DNA from: an uncultured Eubacterium sp.
Lineage (GTDB): Bacteria > Bacillota > Clostridia > Lachnospirales > Lachnospiraceae
Direction of reading: 5' to 3'
Assembly (NCBI GenBank): GCA_945910225.1
Contig: CAMDYG010000019.1
Coordinates: forward strand, 1-49,347
DNA length: 49,347 bases
Translations under genes and position numbers: made by a program
Notes under the pieces: generated by a model
What the model saw: the letters and a program-made list of their open reading frames with translations, nothing else
The model's database searches: none
What the model was told of the DNA's origin: nothing
Shown here: piece by piece, positions 36,439 to 45,770 of the stretch
Position numbering within the stretch: the stretch's first letter is position 1
Layout of the letters: each line of letters starts with the position of its first letter

Positions 36439-39400
36439 ATGGCAAGACAGAAACAGTCAATGGATGGTAATACAGCCGCAGCTCATGTAGCTTATGCCTA
36501 CACAGAAGTAGCTGGTATCTATCCTATCACACCTTCAAGTCCTATGGCCGATGTAGTTGATACTTGGTCAGCACAGGGATTGAAGAACATTTTTGGAAAC
36601 ACTGTTAAGGTAGTAGAGATGGAGTCAGAAGCAGGTGCTGCAGGTACAGTACATGGTTCATTAGCAACTGGTGCTTTAACTACAACATTTACAGCTTCAC
36701 AGGGTCTTCTTCTTATGATTCCTAACATGTACAAGATAGCTGGTGAGCAGCTTCCATGCGTATTTGATGTATCTGCACGTACAGTATCTACACATGCTCT
36801 TAATATCTTTGGTGATCACTCAGATGTTTACGCCTGCCGTCAGACTGGTTTCGCTATGCTTTGCGAGACTAACCCACAGGAAGTTATGGATTTAAGCCCA
36901 GTTGCACACTGTGCAGCACTTGAAGGCAAGACTCCATTCATTAACTTCTTTGATGGATTCCGTACATCACATGAGATTCAGAAGATTGAGAAGTGGGATT
37001 ATGAGGATCTTAAGGATATGTGCCCAATGGATGCAGTTGATGAGTTCAGAGCACATGCACTTAACCCTAACCACCCAGCAGCCCGTGGTTCACATGAGAA
37101 TGGAGATATCTTCTTCCAGCATCGTGAAGCATGTAACTCATTATACGATGCACTTCCAGAAGTTGTTGAGAAGTATATGGGTAAGGTTAATGAGAAGCTT
37201 GGTACAGACTATGATCTCTTTAACTACTACGGAGCTCCAGATGCAGACAGAGTAATCGTTGCAATGGGTTCTATCAATGATGTAGCTGAAGAAGTTATTG
37301 ATTATTTAACAGCTAAGGGTGAGAAGGTCGGACTTATTAAAGTAAGACTTTATCGTCCATGGTCATCTAAGCATCTTCTTAAGGTTATTCCTAAGACAGT
37401 TAAGAAGATGGCAGTACTTGACAGAACTAAGGAGCCAGGTTCTCTTGGCGAGCCACTTTACCTTGATGTTGCTACAACTCTTCGTGAGGCAGGACTTAAC
37501 GACATCGTATTAGTAGGCGGTAGATATGGTCTTGGTTCTAAGGATACACCACCTTCATCAGTATTCGCTATTTATAAGGAACTTGAGAAGGACGAGCCTA
37601 AGAGCAGATTTACAATCGGTATCGTTGATGATGTAACTAACTTAAGCTTACCAGAAGTTAAGCCAGCTCCAATTACATCAGCTCCTGGTACAGTTGAATG
37701 TAAGTTCTGGGGTCTTGGTGGAGATGGTACAGTTGGTGCTAACAAGAACTCTACTAAGATTATCGGTGACCACACAGATAAGTACATTCAGGCATACTTC
37801 CAGTATGATTCTAAGAAGACAGGTGGTGTCACAATTTCTCATTTAAGATTTGGTGATAACCCAATTAAGAGTCCATACTATATCAATCAGGCAGACTTTG
37901 TAGCATGTCATAACCCATCATATGTAATCAAGGGTTATAAGATGGTTCAGGATGTTAAGCCAGGCGGAATCTTCATGATTAACTGCCAGTGGTCTGATGA
38001 AGAACTCAACCAGCATATGCCAGCAGAAGCTAAGCAGTATATCGCTAAGAATAATATCCAGCTTTATACTATCAATGCTATTGATAAGGCTATTGAAATC
38101 GGTATGGGTAAGAGAACTAACACAATCCTTCAGTCAGCTTTCTTCAAGCTCGCTAGTGTAATGCCTATCGATGAGGCTGTTGATTACATGAAGCAGGCAG
38201 CTAAGAAGTCTTACTCTAAGAAGGGTGATGCAGTAGTTGAGATGAACTACAAGGCTATTGATGCCGGTGTTGATGCTGTACACAAAGTAGAAGTTCCAGC
38301 AGATTGGGCTACAGCTACAGATGATAAGAAGGCAGCAGACAGAACAGGTCGTCCAGCTACAGTTAAGATGGTTAACGAACTCCTTGATCCTATCGGATTA
38401 ATGGATGGTGACAGCCTTCCAGTATCAGCATTCAAGGATATCGCTGATGGTCAGTTTGAGACAGGTGCTTCTGCATACGAGAAGAGAGGAACAGCCGTTA
38501 TGGTTCCAGAGTGGGATCCTACAGCATGTGTTCAGTGTAACAGCTGTGCATTTGTATGTTCACATGCTACAATCCGTCCATTTATCCTTTCAACAGATGA
38601 GGTAAATGCAGCACCTTCTAATATTAAGCTTGCTGATTCTAAGCATGCTATTGATAAGACAATGAAGTTCACAATGTCAGTATCTCCATTAGATTGTATG
38701 GGATGTGGCGAGTGTATCACAGTCTGCCCTAAGGCTGGAGAAGCTATTAAGATGGTTCCACAGGAATCTCAGGCAGACGAGCAGCCAGTATTTAACTACT
38801 TAGTAGAGAATGTTGGCAAGAAGGAGATTACTCCTGCATTAGTTAATGGTCCTATCGGATCACAGTATAACCAGCCACTTCTTGAATTCTCAGGATCATG
38901 TGCAGGTTGTGCAGAGACATCTTATGCAAGATTAATCACACAGTTATTCGGTGAGCAGATGTATATTTCTAACGCAACAGGTTGTTCATCAATCTGGGGA
39001 AATCCAGCAGCTACATCACCTTACACAGTTAATAAAGACTCTAAGAAGGGACCAGCTTGGTCTAACTCACTTTTCGAGGATAACGCAGAGCATGGTTTCG
39101 GTATGTACTTAGGTCAGAAGACTTTAAGAGACCAGCTTATTGCTCAGGTTGAGGAAATGGCTGCATCTGAGAAGGCATCTGATGACTTCAAGGCAGCAGC
39201 AGCTAAGTACTTAGAGACTAAGGATGATACTAAGGCTAACACACCAGCAGCTGACGCTCTTATAGCAGAGTTAGAGAAGGCAGCTAAAGATGGTTGTCCT
39301 ACAGCTACACAGATTTTAGCTAAGAAGAACTTCCTTGCTAAGAAGTCTGTATGGATCTTCGGTGGTGATGGATGGGCTTACGATATCGGTTTCGGCGGTC

Positions 39401-39999
39401 TTGATCACGTACTTGCTTCTGGTGAGAATGTTAACGTATTCGTATTCGATACAGAGATGTACTCTAATACAGGTGGACAGGCTTCTAAGGCTTCTAACAT
39501 CGGTGAAGTTTGCCAGTTCGCTGCAGCAGGTAAGGAAATCGGAAAGAAGAGCCTTTCAGAAATCGCTATGACATATGGTTATGTATATGTAGCTCAGATT
39601 GCTCTTGGTGCTAACCCAGCTCAGGCTGTTAAGGTTATCCAGGAAGCTGAAAGCTACAACGGACCATCACTTATTATCGGTTATGCTCCTTGCGAACTTC
39701 ATGGTATCGCTAAGGGTGGTATGAACCACTGCCAGGATGAGATGAAGAAGGCTGTTAAGGCTGGTTACTGGAATCTCTTCTCATTCAACCCAGCACTTAA
39801 GGCTGAAGGAAAGAATCCATTCACACTTACATCTAAGGCTGGTGATGGAACATATCAGGATTTCCTTAACAACGAAGCTCGTTACACAAGACTTGTTAAG
39901 CCATTCCCAGAAAGAGCAGAGAAACTCTTTGCTAAGTCTGAAGAAGTTGCTAAGGAAAGATATGATCACCTTACAAAGCTTGTTGAACTTTACAAGTAA
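36439..39999 (+). CDS. nifJ: Pyruvate:ferredoxin (flavodoxin) oxidoreductase
   Basis: Single-chain homodimeric PFOR: oxidises pyruvate to acetyl-CoA and CO2 and reduces ferredoxin, the central energy step of fermenting clostridia. The 1186-residue protein has the N-terminal domains (GNTAAAHVAYAYTEVAGIYP), the two-cluster ferredoxin domain (Cys697, 700, 703, 707 and Cys753, 756, 759, 763), and the TPP domain with GDGWAYDIGFGG and SNTGGQASK. All are intact. AAGGAGG precedes the ATG. A TATAAT at 36362-36367 may be its -10, though no good -35 is seen; a small hairpin (36371-36396) lies in the leader. Codon choice (many GGT, CGT, AAC, TTC) differs from neighbours and suggests high expression. Confidence 0.97.
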   Translation: MARQKQSMDGNTAAAHVAYAYTEVAGIYPITPSSPMADVVDTWSAQGLKNIFGNTVKVVEMESEAGAAGTVHGSLATGALTTTFTASQGLLLMIPNMYKIAGEQLPCVFDVSARTVSTHALNIFGDHSDVYACRQTGFAMLCETNPQEVMDLSPVAHCAALEGKTPFINFFDGFRTSHEIQKIEKWDYEDLKDMCPMDAVDEFRAHALNPNHPAARGSHENGDIFFQHREACNSLYDALPEVVEKYMGKVNEKLGTDYDLFNYYGAPDADRVIVAMGSINDVAEEVIDYLTAKGEKVGLIKVRLYRPWSSKHLLKVIPKTVKKMAVLDRTKEPGSLGEPLYLDVATTLREAGLNDIVLVGGRYGLGSKDTPPSSVFAIYKELEKDEPKSRFTIGIVDDVTNLSLPEVKPAPITSAPGTVECKFWGLGGDGTVGANKNSTKIIGDHTDKYIQAYFQYDSKKTGGVTISHLRFGDNPIKSPYYINQADFVACHNPSYVIKGYKMVQDVKPGGIFMINCQWSDEELNQHMPAEAKQYIAKNNIQLYTINAIDKAIEIGMGKRTNTILQSAFFKLASVMPIDEAVDYMKQAAKKSYSKKGDAVVEMNYKAIDAGVDAVHKVEVPADWATATDDKKAADRTGRPATVKMVNELLDPIGLMDGDSLPVSAFKDIADGQFETGASAYEKRGTAVMVPEWDPTACVQCNSCAFVCSHATIRPFILSTDEVNAAPSNIKLADSKHAIDKTMKFTMSVSPLDCMGCGECITVCPKAGEAIKMVPQESQADEQPVFNYLVENVGKKEITPALVNGPIGSQYNQPLLEFSGSCAGCAETSYARLITQLFGEQMYISNATGCSSIWGNPAATSPYTVNKDSKKGPAWSNSLFEDNAEHGFGMYLGQKTLRDQLIAQVEEMAASEKASDDFKAAAAKYLETKDDTKANTPAADALIAELEKAAKDGCPTATQILAKKNFLAKKSVWIFGGDGWAYDIGFGGLDHVLASGENVNVFVFDTEMYSNTGGQASKASNIGEVCQFAAAGKEIGKKSLSEIAMTYGYVYVAQIALGANPAQAVKVIQEAESYNGPSLIIGYAPCELHGIAKGGMNHCQDEMKKAVKAGYWNLFSFNPALKAEGKNPFTLTSKAGDGTYQDFLNNEARYTRLVKPFPERAEKLFAKSEEVAKERYDHLTKLVELYK

Positions 40000-40030
40000 T
40001 AAATATACAGCTTAATAAAGCGTATGATTG

Positions 40031-40063
40031 CTCCCGCAGGGCTTGTCCCTGCGGGAGTTTTTT
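40031..40063 (+). terminator. Strong terminator after nifJ
   Basis: Perfect 11-bp GC-rich stem, arms CTCCCGCAGGG (40031-40041) and its complement (40047-40057), 5-nt loop, then six or more T. The following ~175 bp to 40239 contain no recognisable gene or RNA. Confidence 0.92.
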
Positions 40064-40239
40064 GTGGTGGGGAGAAGATGGGAAAATTGTGGGAAGTAAG
40101 GGTGTAAAGTTAAACTTTTTGAGAGAGGGATTCGTATATATATGTAGAAGAAAAGAAAAGCTGTGGCGGATTGGGCATTGACGCGGTGGAAGCCACGGAG
40201 GAAGTCCAAAAGGAACAAGAAAGAGTAACAGGCTGATCT

Positions 40240-40671
40240 ATGAAACGGAGAGAAGATAGGAGGTATCTTATTAAGAAGAAAATAAGCGGAAAAGCTATAG
40301 CAGCGATTTTTGCTGCACTGGCAGTTGTGGGGATTGCGGTGTATCTGATAATCAGTATATCAAAACAGGTAGTTAATATTGATATCAGTGGCTATAATGA
40401 GGTGTCAATAACTTCTGGTGGTACTGGAAAGACTATAACACCGAGTGAGGAGCAGAGAACACAGATAAGCAGTCTGGTAAAGAATATGAACCTCAAGGCA
40501 AAGAAATTTTCAGAGTCTAAGGGCTGGGCATATAGGATTACATATTATAAAGATGGGGTGGCAAATACGATTGTACTTGCTGGTAAGGTTACATGGAATG
40601 GCGCTGATTATAAGGTGGATAAAGAATCGTATGATAAACTGAAAGAATATATTGATACTTTGTATAAATAA
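40240..40671 (+). CDS. Hypothetical single-pass membrane protein
   Basis: A 143-residue protein that I do not recognise. It has a very basic cytosolic N-terminus (KRREDRRYLIKKK), one membrane helix (about 19-41) and a soluble extracytoplasmic domain of about 100 residues rich in Lys, Ser and Thr, with no cysteine or catalytic motif. ATG 40240 has only a weak upstream AGG. A strong AGGAGG at 40259-40264 lies inside the frame but is followed by no ATG, GTG or TTG. Isolated between the nifJ terminator and the next gene. Confidence 0.55.
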   Translation: MKRREDRRYLIKKKISGKAIAAIFAALAVVGIAVYLIISISKQVVNIDISGYNEVSITSGGTGKTITPSEEQRTQISSLVKNMNLKAKKFSESKGWAYRITYYKDGVANTIVLAGKVTWNGADYKVDKESYDKLKEYIDTLYK

Positions 40672-40730
40672 CTTGATAATCAAACTAATATGTATTATAA
40701 TTTGAAAATCAAAATAATTGGAGGTTCAAA

Positions 40731-41465
40731 TTGAATACAAATGTTATAAATAAGAAAAAGTTGATTACAAGTATTATTTTTAAGGCGATATCACTGATTG
40801 CTTCGGTGTATGGTCTTGTGTTTACGATTGACAGTATTAAGTCATTCACATTTTTTACAACGCTGTCTAATGTTGCACTTGATATTGTACTTGCAGTGTT
40901 TATTGTGCTTGATATTATACTGCTCACTAAGGGAAAGGATTATAAGAAAAATGGGTTGTACATACTCAAATTTCTTATGACACTTTCGATTACACTGACA
41001 TGTCTGGTGTATATGATTATTCTTGGACCAACCTCAGATGATGGCCTGATCGGTGCATATCTTAATAAATATGCAGGAAGTCTTGGAGTACATTTAATTG
41101 GTCCGGTATTTGCGATTGTAGATTTTCTTGTGTTTGATAAGGGATTTGTGGCAAAGAAAATATATGCAATATATGCAGTTATTCCACCGCTTTGTTATGT
41201 TGGATTCGTATATATACTGGCTGCACTTGGAGTAAGATGGGGTGATACAATGACAGCACCTTATAATTTCCTGAATTATGCAACACCAACAGGCTGGTTT
41301 GGCTGGGATTTAAGTCAGATGGGGTCTGAATCTTTAGGAATCGGAGTTGTATATATGATTGTGACACTTCTGCTTATATTTATTGGAATTGGACTTTTAT
41401 ATCTTGCAATTAACGGAGCAGGCAGAGGAGTTAAGGCACAGGAAGCAGAACTTGTGAGCGAGTAG
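40731..41465 (+). CDS. Pr6Pr-like multi-pass membrane protein
   Basis: A 244-residue protein with six to seven hydrophobic helices. Features resembling the Pr6Pr/FAR-17a/AIG1-like family are a FFTTLSNVALDIVLAVF segment, GVHLIGPVFAIVDFLVFD with a central His, and a final helix; the biochemical role is unknown, and family assignment rests on pattern memory only. The start is TTG 40731, six bases after TTGGAGG (40718-40724), which makes it convincing despite the rare codon. It is followed by a terminator. Confidence 0.65.
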   Translation: MNTNVINKKKLITSIIFKAISLIASVYGLVFTIDSIKSFTFFTTLSNVALDIVLAVFIVLDIILLTKGKDYKKNGLYILKFLMTLSITLTCLVYMIILGPTSDDGLIGAYLNKYAGSLGVHLIGPVFAIVDFLVFDKGFVAKKIYAIYAVIPPLCYVGFVYILAALGVRWGDTMTAPYNFLNYATPTGWFGWDLSQMGSESLGIGVVYMIVTLLLIFIGIGLLYLAINGAGRGVKAQEAELVSE

Positions 41466-41524
41466 TGGGATAGAGCAGCTGCAAAGCAAAAGAACAAAGA
41501 AAATAGAATAGAGATAAGTTAAGC

Positions 41525-41566
41525 GTCCGGCATGTAATTTATAATGAATTGCACGCCGGACATTTT
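41525..41566 (+). terminator. Terminator after the Pr6Pr-like gene
   Basis: Arms 41525-41539 and 41547-41561, GTCCGGC/GCCGGAC at the base with one mismatch and one G-U pair higher up, followed by ATTTTG. Confidence 0.8.
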
Positions 41567-41573
41567 GCATACT

Positions 41574-41601
41574 TTTTCATTACCTTTCTTTATGTTATAA
41601 T
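41574..41601 (+). promoter_or_regulatory. Putative promoter of the ABC exporter gene
   Basis: A perfect TATAAT (41596-41601) with extended -10 TG at 41593-41594, and a weak TTTTCA (41574-41579) 16 bp upstream. The start would be near 41608, about 40 nt before the gene. Confidence 0.5.
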
Positions 41602-41649
41602 GGCGGTCGGGAATAAAAGAAGATTTAATATAGGAAACAGGAGAAGATT

Positions 41650-43386
41650 ATGAAGGAGAATCTTAAGAAACTGGCTAAATACTATAAGCCGTATTTAGGT
41701 ACATTTATACTGGATATGATACTGGCGATGATGTCTGCAGCAGTGGCACTTGTGATACCGCTTGTTGTAAGGTACATTACATCAAAGGTTGCATATATGA
41801 GTGCTGATGAGGCACTTTCTAAGATTATGATTATTGTTGCAGTGCTTTTTGTGCTGGTGCTGATACAGTGGGGCTGCAACTATTATATATCTAATTACGG
41901 ACATGTAATGGGCGCAAAGATTGAGTATGATATGAGGGCAGAGATATTTAACCATTATCAGAAACTGTCGTATTCGTTCTATGATGATCAGAAGGTCGGG
42001 CAGTTATTGTCGCGAATAACATCAGATCTGTTCGATATTACAGAGCTTCTGCATCATGGACCTGAGAATATAACTATTTCACTGATTAAGATAATTGGTG
42101 CGTTGTGCATATTAAGCTCAATAGACTGGAGACTTACGATTGCTGCATTTGTGCTGATCCCTTTTATGCTTGTGTTTGCGTATGTGCTTAACAAGCGCAT
42201 GAAGAGAGCATTTAAGAGAAACAGGATAAGAATCGGTGAGATAAATGCACAGATAGAGGATAATCTTTCTGGAATCAGGGTTGTCAAGTCATTTGCAAAT
42301 GAGGATATCGAATGTGATAAGTTTAAGAGGGGCAATGATATGTTCCTTGAGTCTAAGAGAGACAGCTATCATTACATGGGAATGTACAATGCGGGACTTA
42401 CTGCATTTACAACAATGATAAATGTGATTGTAATCGCGGCAGGAGGTATCGGAATTGCAAAGGGTTGGGTAAATATTGCTGATTTCGTTACATTTTTACT
42501 ATATATCAATATATTCACGGAGCCGGTCAAGGTGCTTATTGATTTCACTGAGCAGTTCCAGAATGGTTACTCAGGTTACGAAAGATTCTTAGAGATTCTT
42601 TCAGTGGAGCCGGAAATAGCCGATAAGCCTGATGCGAAGGAGCTTACTGATGTGAAGGGGGCGATCACATTTGAAAATGTGTCCTTCAGATATAAGGACG
42701 GCGTGGACGAGGTGCTTTCGGGTATCAATCTGTCTGTAAGACCGGGTGAGTATGTTGCACTTGCAGGTCCTTCGGGAGTGGGAAAGACAACGCTTTGCTC
42801 GCTTATTCCAAGATTTTATGAGGTGACAGGCGGTTCTATTAAGATTGATGGAACAGATATCAAAGATGTTACGCTTAAGAGCCTGCGCGACCATATCGGA
42901 GTTGTACAGCAGGACGTGTATCTGTTTATGGGTACAATTAAAGAGAATATCAGATATGGAAAGCCTGATGCTACAGACGAAGAAGTAATTCAGGCGGCAA
43001 AGCTTGCAAATGCGCACGATTTTATCATGAGTTTTGAGAATGGATACGACACAGATATCGGACAGCGGGGAGTTAAATTGTCAGGCGGTCAGAAGCAGAG
43101 ACTGTCAATTGCAAGAGTATTTTTAAAGAATCCGCCAATTCTTATATTCGATGAGGCAACATCGGCACTTGATAATGAGAGTGAGCAGATTGTACAGGAA
43201 TCGCTTGAGAAGCTGGCTAAGAACAGAACCACATTTGTAATAGCGCATAGACTTACTACTATTGAAAATGCGGAGGAAATCCTGATGCTTACTGACGAGG
43301 GCATTAAGGAGAGAGGAACTCACGAGGAACTTATGAAGCTGGATGGTGAGTACGCAAGAATGGTAAAGATACACAGCAGGGCATAG
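41650..43386 (+). CDS. ABC exporter half-transporter (fused permease and ATPase)
   Basis: A 578-residue protein with an N-terminal six-helix type IV ABC exporter domain (about 1-310) and a C-terminal nucleotide-binding domain. The ATPase motifs are complete: Walker A GPSGVGKTTL, Q-loop VVQQDVYLF, signature LSGGQKQRLSIARV, Walker B ILIFDEATSALD and the H-loop IAHRL. It probably works as a homodimer because no partner half-transporter is adjacent. The substrate could be lipid, peptide or drug; the sequence does not say. AGGAG precedes the ATG. Confidence 0.92.
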   Translation: MKENLKKLAKYYKPYLGTFILDMILAMMSAAVALVIPLVVRYITSKVAYMSADEALSKIMIIVAVLFVLVLIQWGCNYYISNYGHVMGAKIEYDMRAEIFNHYQKLSYSFYDDQKVGQLLSRITSDLFDITELLHHGPENITISLIKIIGALCILSSIDWRLTIAAFVLIPFMLVFAYVLNKRMKRAFKRNRIRIGEINAQIEDNLSGIRVVKSFANEDIECDKFKRGNDMFLESKRDSYHYMGMYNAGLTAFTTMINVIVIAAGGIGIAKGWVNIADFVTFLLYINIFTEPVKVLIDFTEQFQNGYSGYERFLEILSVEPEIADKPDAKELTDVKGAITFENVSFRYKDGVDEVLSGINLSVRPGEYVALAGPSGVGKTTLCSLIPRFYEVTGGSIKIDGTDIKDVTLKSLRDHIGVVQQDVYLFMGTIKENIRYGKPDATDEEVIQAAKLANAHDFIMSFENGYDTDIGQRGVKLSGGQKQRLSIARVFLKNPPILIFDEATSALDNESEQIVQESLEKLAKNRTTFVIAHRLTTIENAEEILMLTDEGIKERGTHEELMKLDGEYARMVKIHSRA

Positions 43387-43453
43387 CATATCAGTTTACA
43401 ATGTTTATATGCAATGCTATTATATAGGAAACATTGGAAGGAAGATGATAATC

Positions 43454-44419
43454 ATGGACAGAACAAGAAGATTAAGAATGAATGCGACATTAAGAGATAT
43501 GGTAAGAGAGAATCATGTAAGGGTGGATGAGCTTATATATCCTGTATTTGTTACTGAGGAAAATGATGTAATACAGGAAGTGCCATCAATGCCGGGAATA
43601 TGTCAGTATTCGCTTGACCATGTTCTTGAAGAAATCGGACGTGCCGTAGGGGTTGGAATTAAGGGAATCCTGCTTTTCGGAATTCCTGTACATAAAGATG
43701 AGGTCGGAAGTGAGGCATATGACGAGGAAGGTGTTGTATGCAGGGCAATCCGTCTTATTAAAAATGCATATCCACAGCTTGTTATTATGGCTGATGTGTG
43801 TCTGTGTGAGTACACTTCACATGGACACTGTGGACTTGTAAAAGACGGCGTTATATTAAATGATGAGACTCTGCCGCTTCTTGCAAAGGCGTCAGTAGCT
43901 TATGCTAAGGCTGGTGCAGATATAATTGCGCCAAGCGACATGATGGATAAGAGAGTTGAAGCAATCAGAAATGCACTTGATGAAGCAGGACTGGTTAATA
44001 TTCCTATATGCTCATATAGTGCCAAATTTGCATCAGGATATTATGGACCATTCAGAGATGCGGCACATTCAGCACCGGGATTTGGTGACAGAAAGACATA
44101 TCAGATGGATCCGGCTAATGGAAAAGAGGCGTTAAGAGAAGTTGAAGAAGATATATTAGAGGGGGCAGACATGATTATTGCAAAACCTGCACTCGGATAT
44201 ATGGATGTCATGAAGGAAATAGCACTTAACTTCAATATTCCTATTGTTGCCTATAATGTAAGCGGCGAGTATGCTATGGTTAAGGCAGCAGCAATGAATG
44301 GCTGGATTGATGAAAAGAAGATTGTTATGGAAAATATGACTGGCTTTAAGAGAGCTGGAGCCAAGATGATAATTACATATCATGCTATAGATGTGGCAAA
44401 ATGGTTAAAGGAAGAGTAA
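43454..44419 (+). CDS. hemB: Porphobilinogen synthase (delta-aminolevulinate dehydratase)
   Basis: Condenses two 5-aminolevulinate molecules to porphobilinogen. It carries the zinc-type cysteine triad in DVCLCEYTSHGHCG (Cys116, Cys118, Cys126), the Schiff-base lysines Lys191 (SYSAKFASGYYGPFR) and Lys244 (DMIIAKPALGY), and YNVSGEYAMV. I chose ATG 43454 (321 residues, MDRTRRLRMN); ATG 43445 is only three bases from GGAAGG and adds MII. First gene of the tetrapyrrole operon, unusually placed ahead of hemL and hemA. Confidence 0.94.
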   Translation: MDRTRRLRMNATLRDMVRENHVRVDELIYPVFVTEENDVIQEVPSMPGICQYSLDHVLEEIGRAVGVGIKGILLFGIPVHKDEVGSEAYDEEGVVCRAIRLIKNAYPQLVIMADVCLCEYTSHGHCGLVKDGVILNDETLPLLAKASVAYAKAGADIIAPSDMMDKRVEAIRNALDEAGLVNIPICSYSAKFASGYYGPFRDAAHSAPGFGDRKTYQMDPANGKEALREVEEDILEGADMIIAKPALGYMDVMKEIALNFNIPIVAYNVSGEYAMVKAAAMNGWIDEKKIVMENMTGFKRAGAKMIITYHAIDVAKWLKEE

Positions 44420-44471
44420 CATTTTAAGTGTGATAGCAGTATGAAATTAAGCAGCAGGAGGATTTGGATTT

Positions 44472-45746
44472 ATGAATGAAGAGATGTCAAAGGATTTATA
44501 TGATAGAGCAGTTAAACATATGCCAGGTGGTGTAAATAGTCCTGTCAGGGCATACAAGGCAGTTGACAGAGTACCAAGATTCATAGCTTCTGCCAAAGGT
44601 GACAGAATTACTGATGTAGATGGCAATGAGATGATTGACTATATATGTTCATGGGGACCGGGAATATTAGGCCACGCACATGACAGAGTTATCGCCAAGG
44701 TTAAAGAGGCGGCAGAAGCAGGACTTACATATGGTGCGCCAACCAAGAGAGAAGTTGAGATGGCAGAACTTATATATGAGCTTATTCCAACAATGGAGGT
44801 GAGCCGTCTTGTAAGCTCTGGAACAGAAGCTGTTATGAGTGCAATCCGTGTGGCAAGAGGATATACAGGAAGAGATAAGATAATTAAGTTCAGAGGCTGT
44901 TATCATGGACATTCTGATGGACTTTTAGTGAAAGCCGGTTCAGCAGCGCTTACAACTTCAGTTCCGGACAGCGCAGGAGTTCCTGCTGATTACACTAGGA
45001 ATACGCTTGTAGCAGAATACAATGATTGTGATTCTGTTAGGGAGCTTTTTGATAACAATAAAGACGAGATTGCTGCTGTAATTGTTGAACCTGTTGCAGC
45101 TAATATGGGAGTTGTTCTTCCAAAGCCGGGATTTCTTGAATTTTTAAGAGATATAACTAAGGAAAATGGAAGCCTTCTTATATTTGATGAAGTAATAACA
45201 GGCTTCAGACTTTCAATTGGCGGAGCACAGGAGTACTTTAACATCAAGCCTGACCTTACAACTCTTGGTAAGATTGTAGGCGGCGGTATGCCAGTTGGTG
45301 CATATGGCGGACGAGCTGACATTATGCGTATGGTAAGTCCTGATGGTCCTGTATATCAGGCAGGAACATTGTCAGGCAATCCGATTGCAACGGCAGCAGG
45401 CTTGGAGACTTTAAGAATTTTAAGAGATAATAAGGATATATACGACAGACTTGAGATTAAGACTAAGCGTATTGCTGACAGTGTGAGAAAATGTGGAGCC
45501 GGAAAGGTGTCAGTTAATCAGATTGGATCGCTTATGAGCATATTCTTTACACCGGACGCAGTTGAAGATTACGACAGCGCAGTAAAGTCAGACACTAAGG
45601 AGTATGCAAGATATTTCGGTCATATGCTTGATAACGGAATATATATTGCACCATCACAGTTTGAGGCAATGTTTGTATCAGATGCACATACGAATGAAGA
45701 TATTAATCGTACAATAGAAGTTATGGAAGAATTTTTTAGAAAATAA
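44472..45746 (+). CDS. hemL: Glutamate-1-semialdehyde 2,1-aminomutase
   Basis: PLP enzyme making 5-aminolevulinate in the C5 pathway. The 424-residue protein has the class III aminotransferase pattern: GGVNSPVRAYKAV, SSGTEAVMSAIRVARG, KFRGCYHGHSD, the FDEVITGFR motif, the PLP lysine in TTLGKIVGGGMPVGAYGG, and AGTLSGNPIATAAGL. Length is typical. GCAGGAGG precedes the ATG. Its substrate is made by HemA, encoded next. Confidence 0.96.
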   Translation: MNEEMSKDLYDRAVKHMPGGVNSPVRAYKAVDRVPRFIASAKGDRITDVDGNEMIDYICSWGPGILGHAHDRVIAKVKEAAEAGLTYGAPTKREVEMAELIYELIPTMEVSRLVSSGTEAVMSAIRVARGYTGRDKIIKFRGCYHGHSDGLLVKAGSAALTTSVPDSAGVPADYTRNTLVAEYNDCDSVRELFDNNKDEIAAVIVEPVAANMGVVLPKPGFLEFLRDITKENGSLLIFDEVITGFRLSIGGAQEYFNIKPDLTTLGKIVGGGMPVGAYGGRADIMRMVSPDGPVYQAGTLSGNPIATAAGLETLRILRDNKDIYDRLEIKTKRIADSVRKCGAGKVSVNQIGSLMSIFFTPDAVEDYDSAVKSDTKEYARYFGHMLDNGIYIAPSQFEAMFVSDAHTNEDINRTIEVMEEFFRK

Positions 45747-45770
45747 TTCGGATAATAAGTGAGATTACAA

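Noticed and set aside
40140-40239. RNase P RNA-like or other structured RNA after nifJ
   Set aside because: A short GGAGGAAGTCC string resembles part of RNase P RNA, but the rest of the required structure is missing in this short gap.
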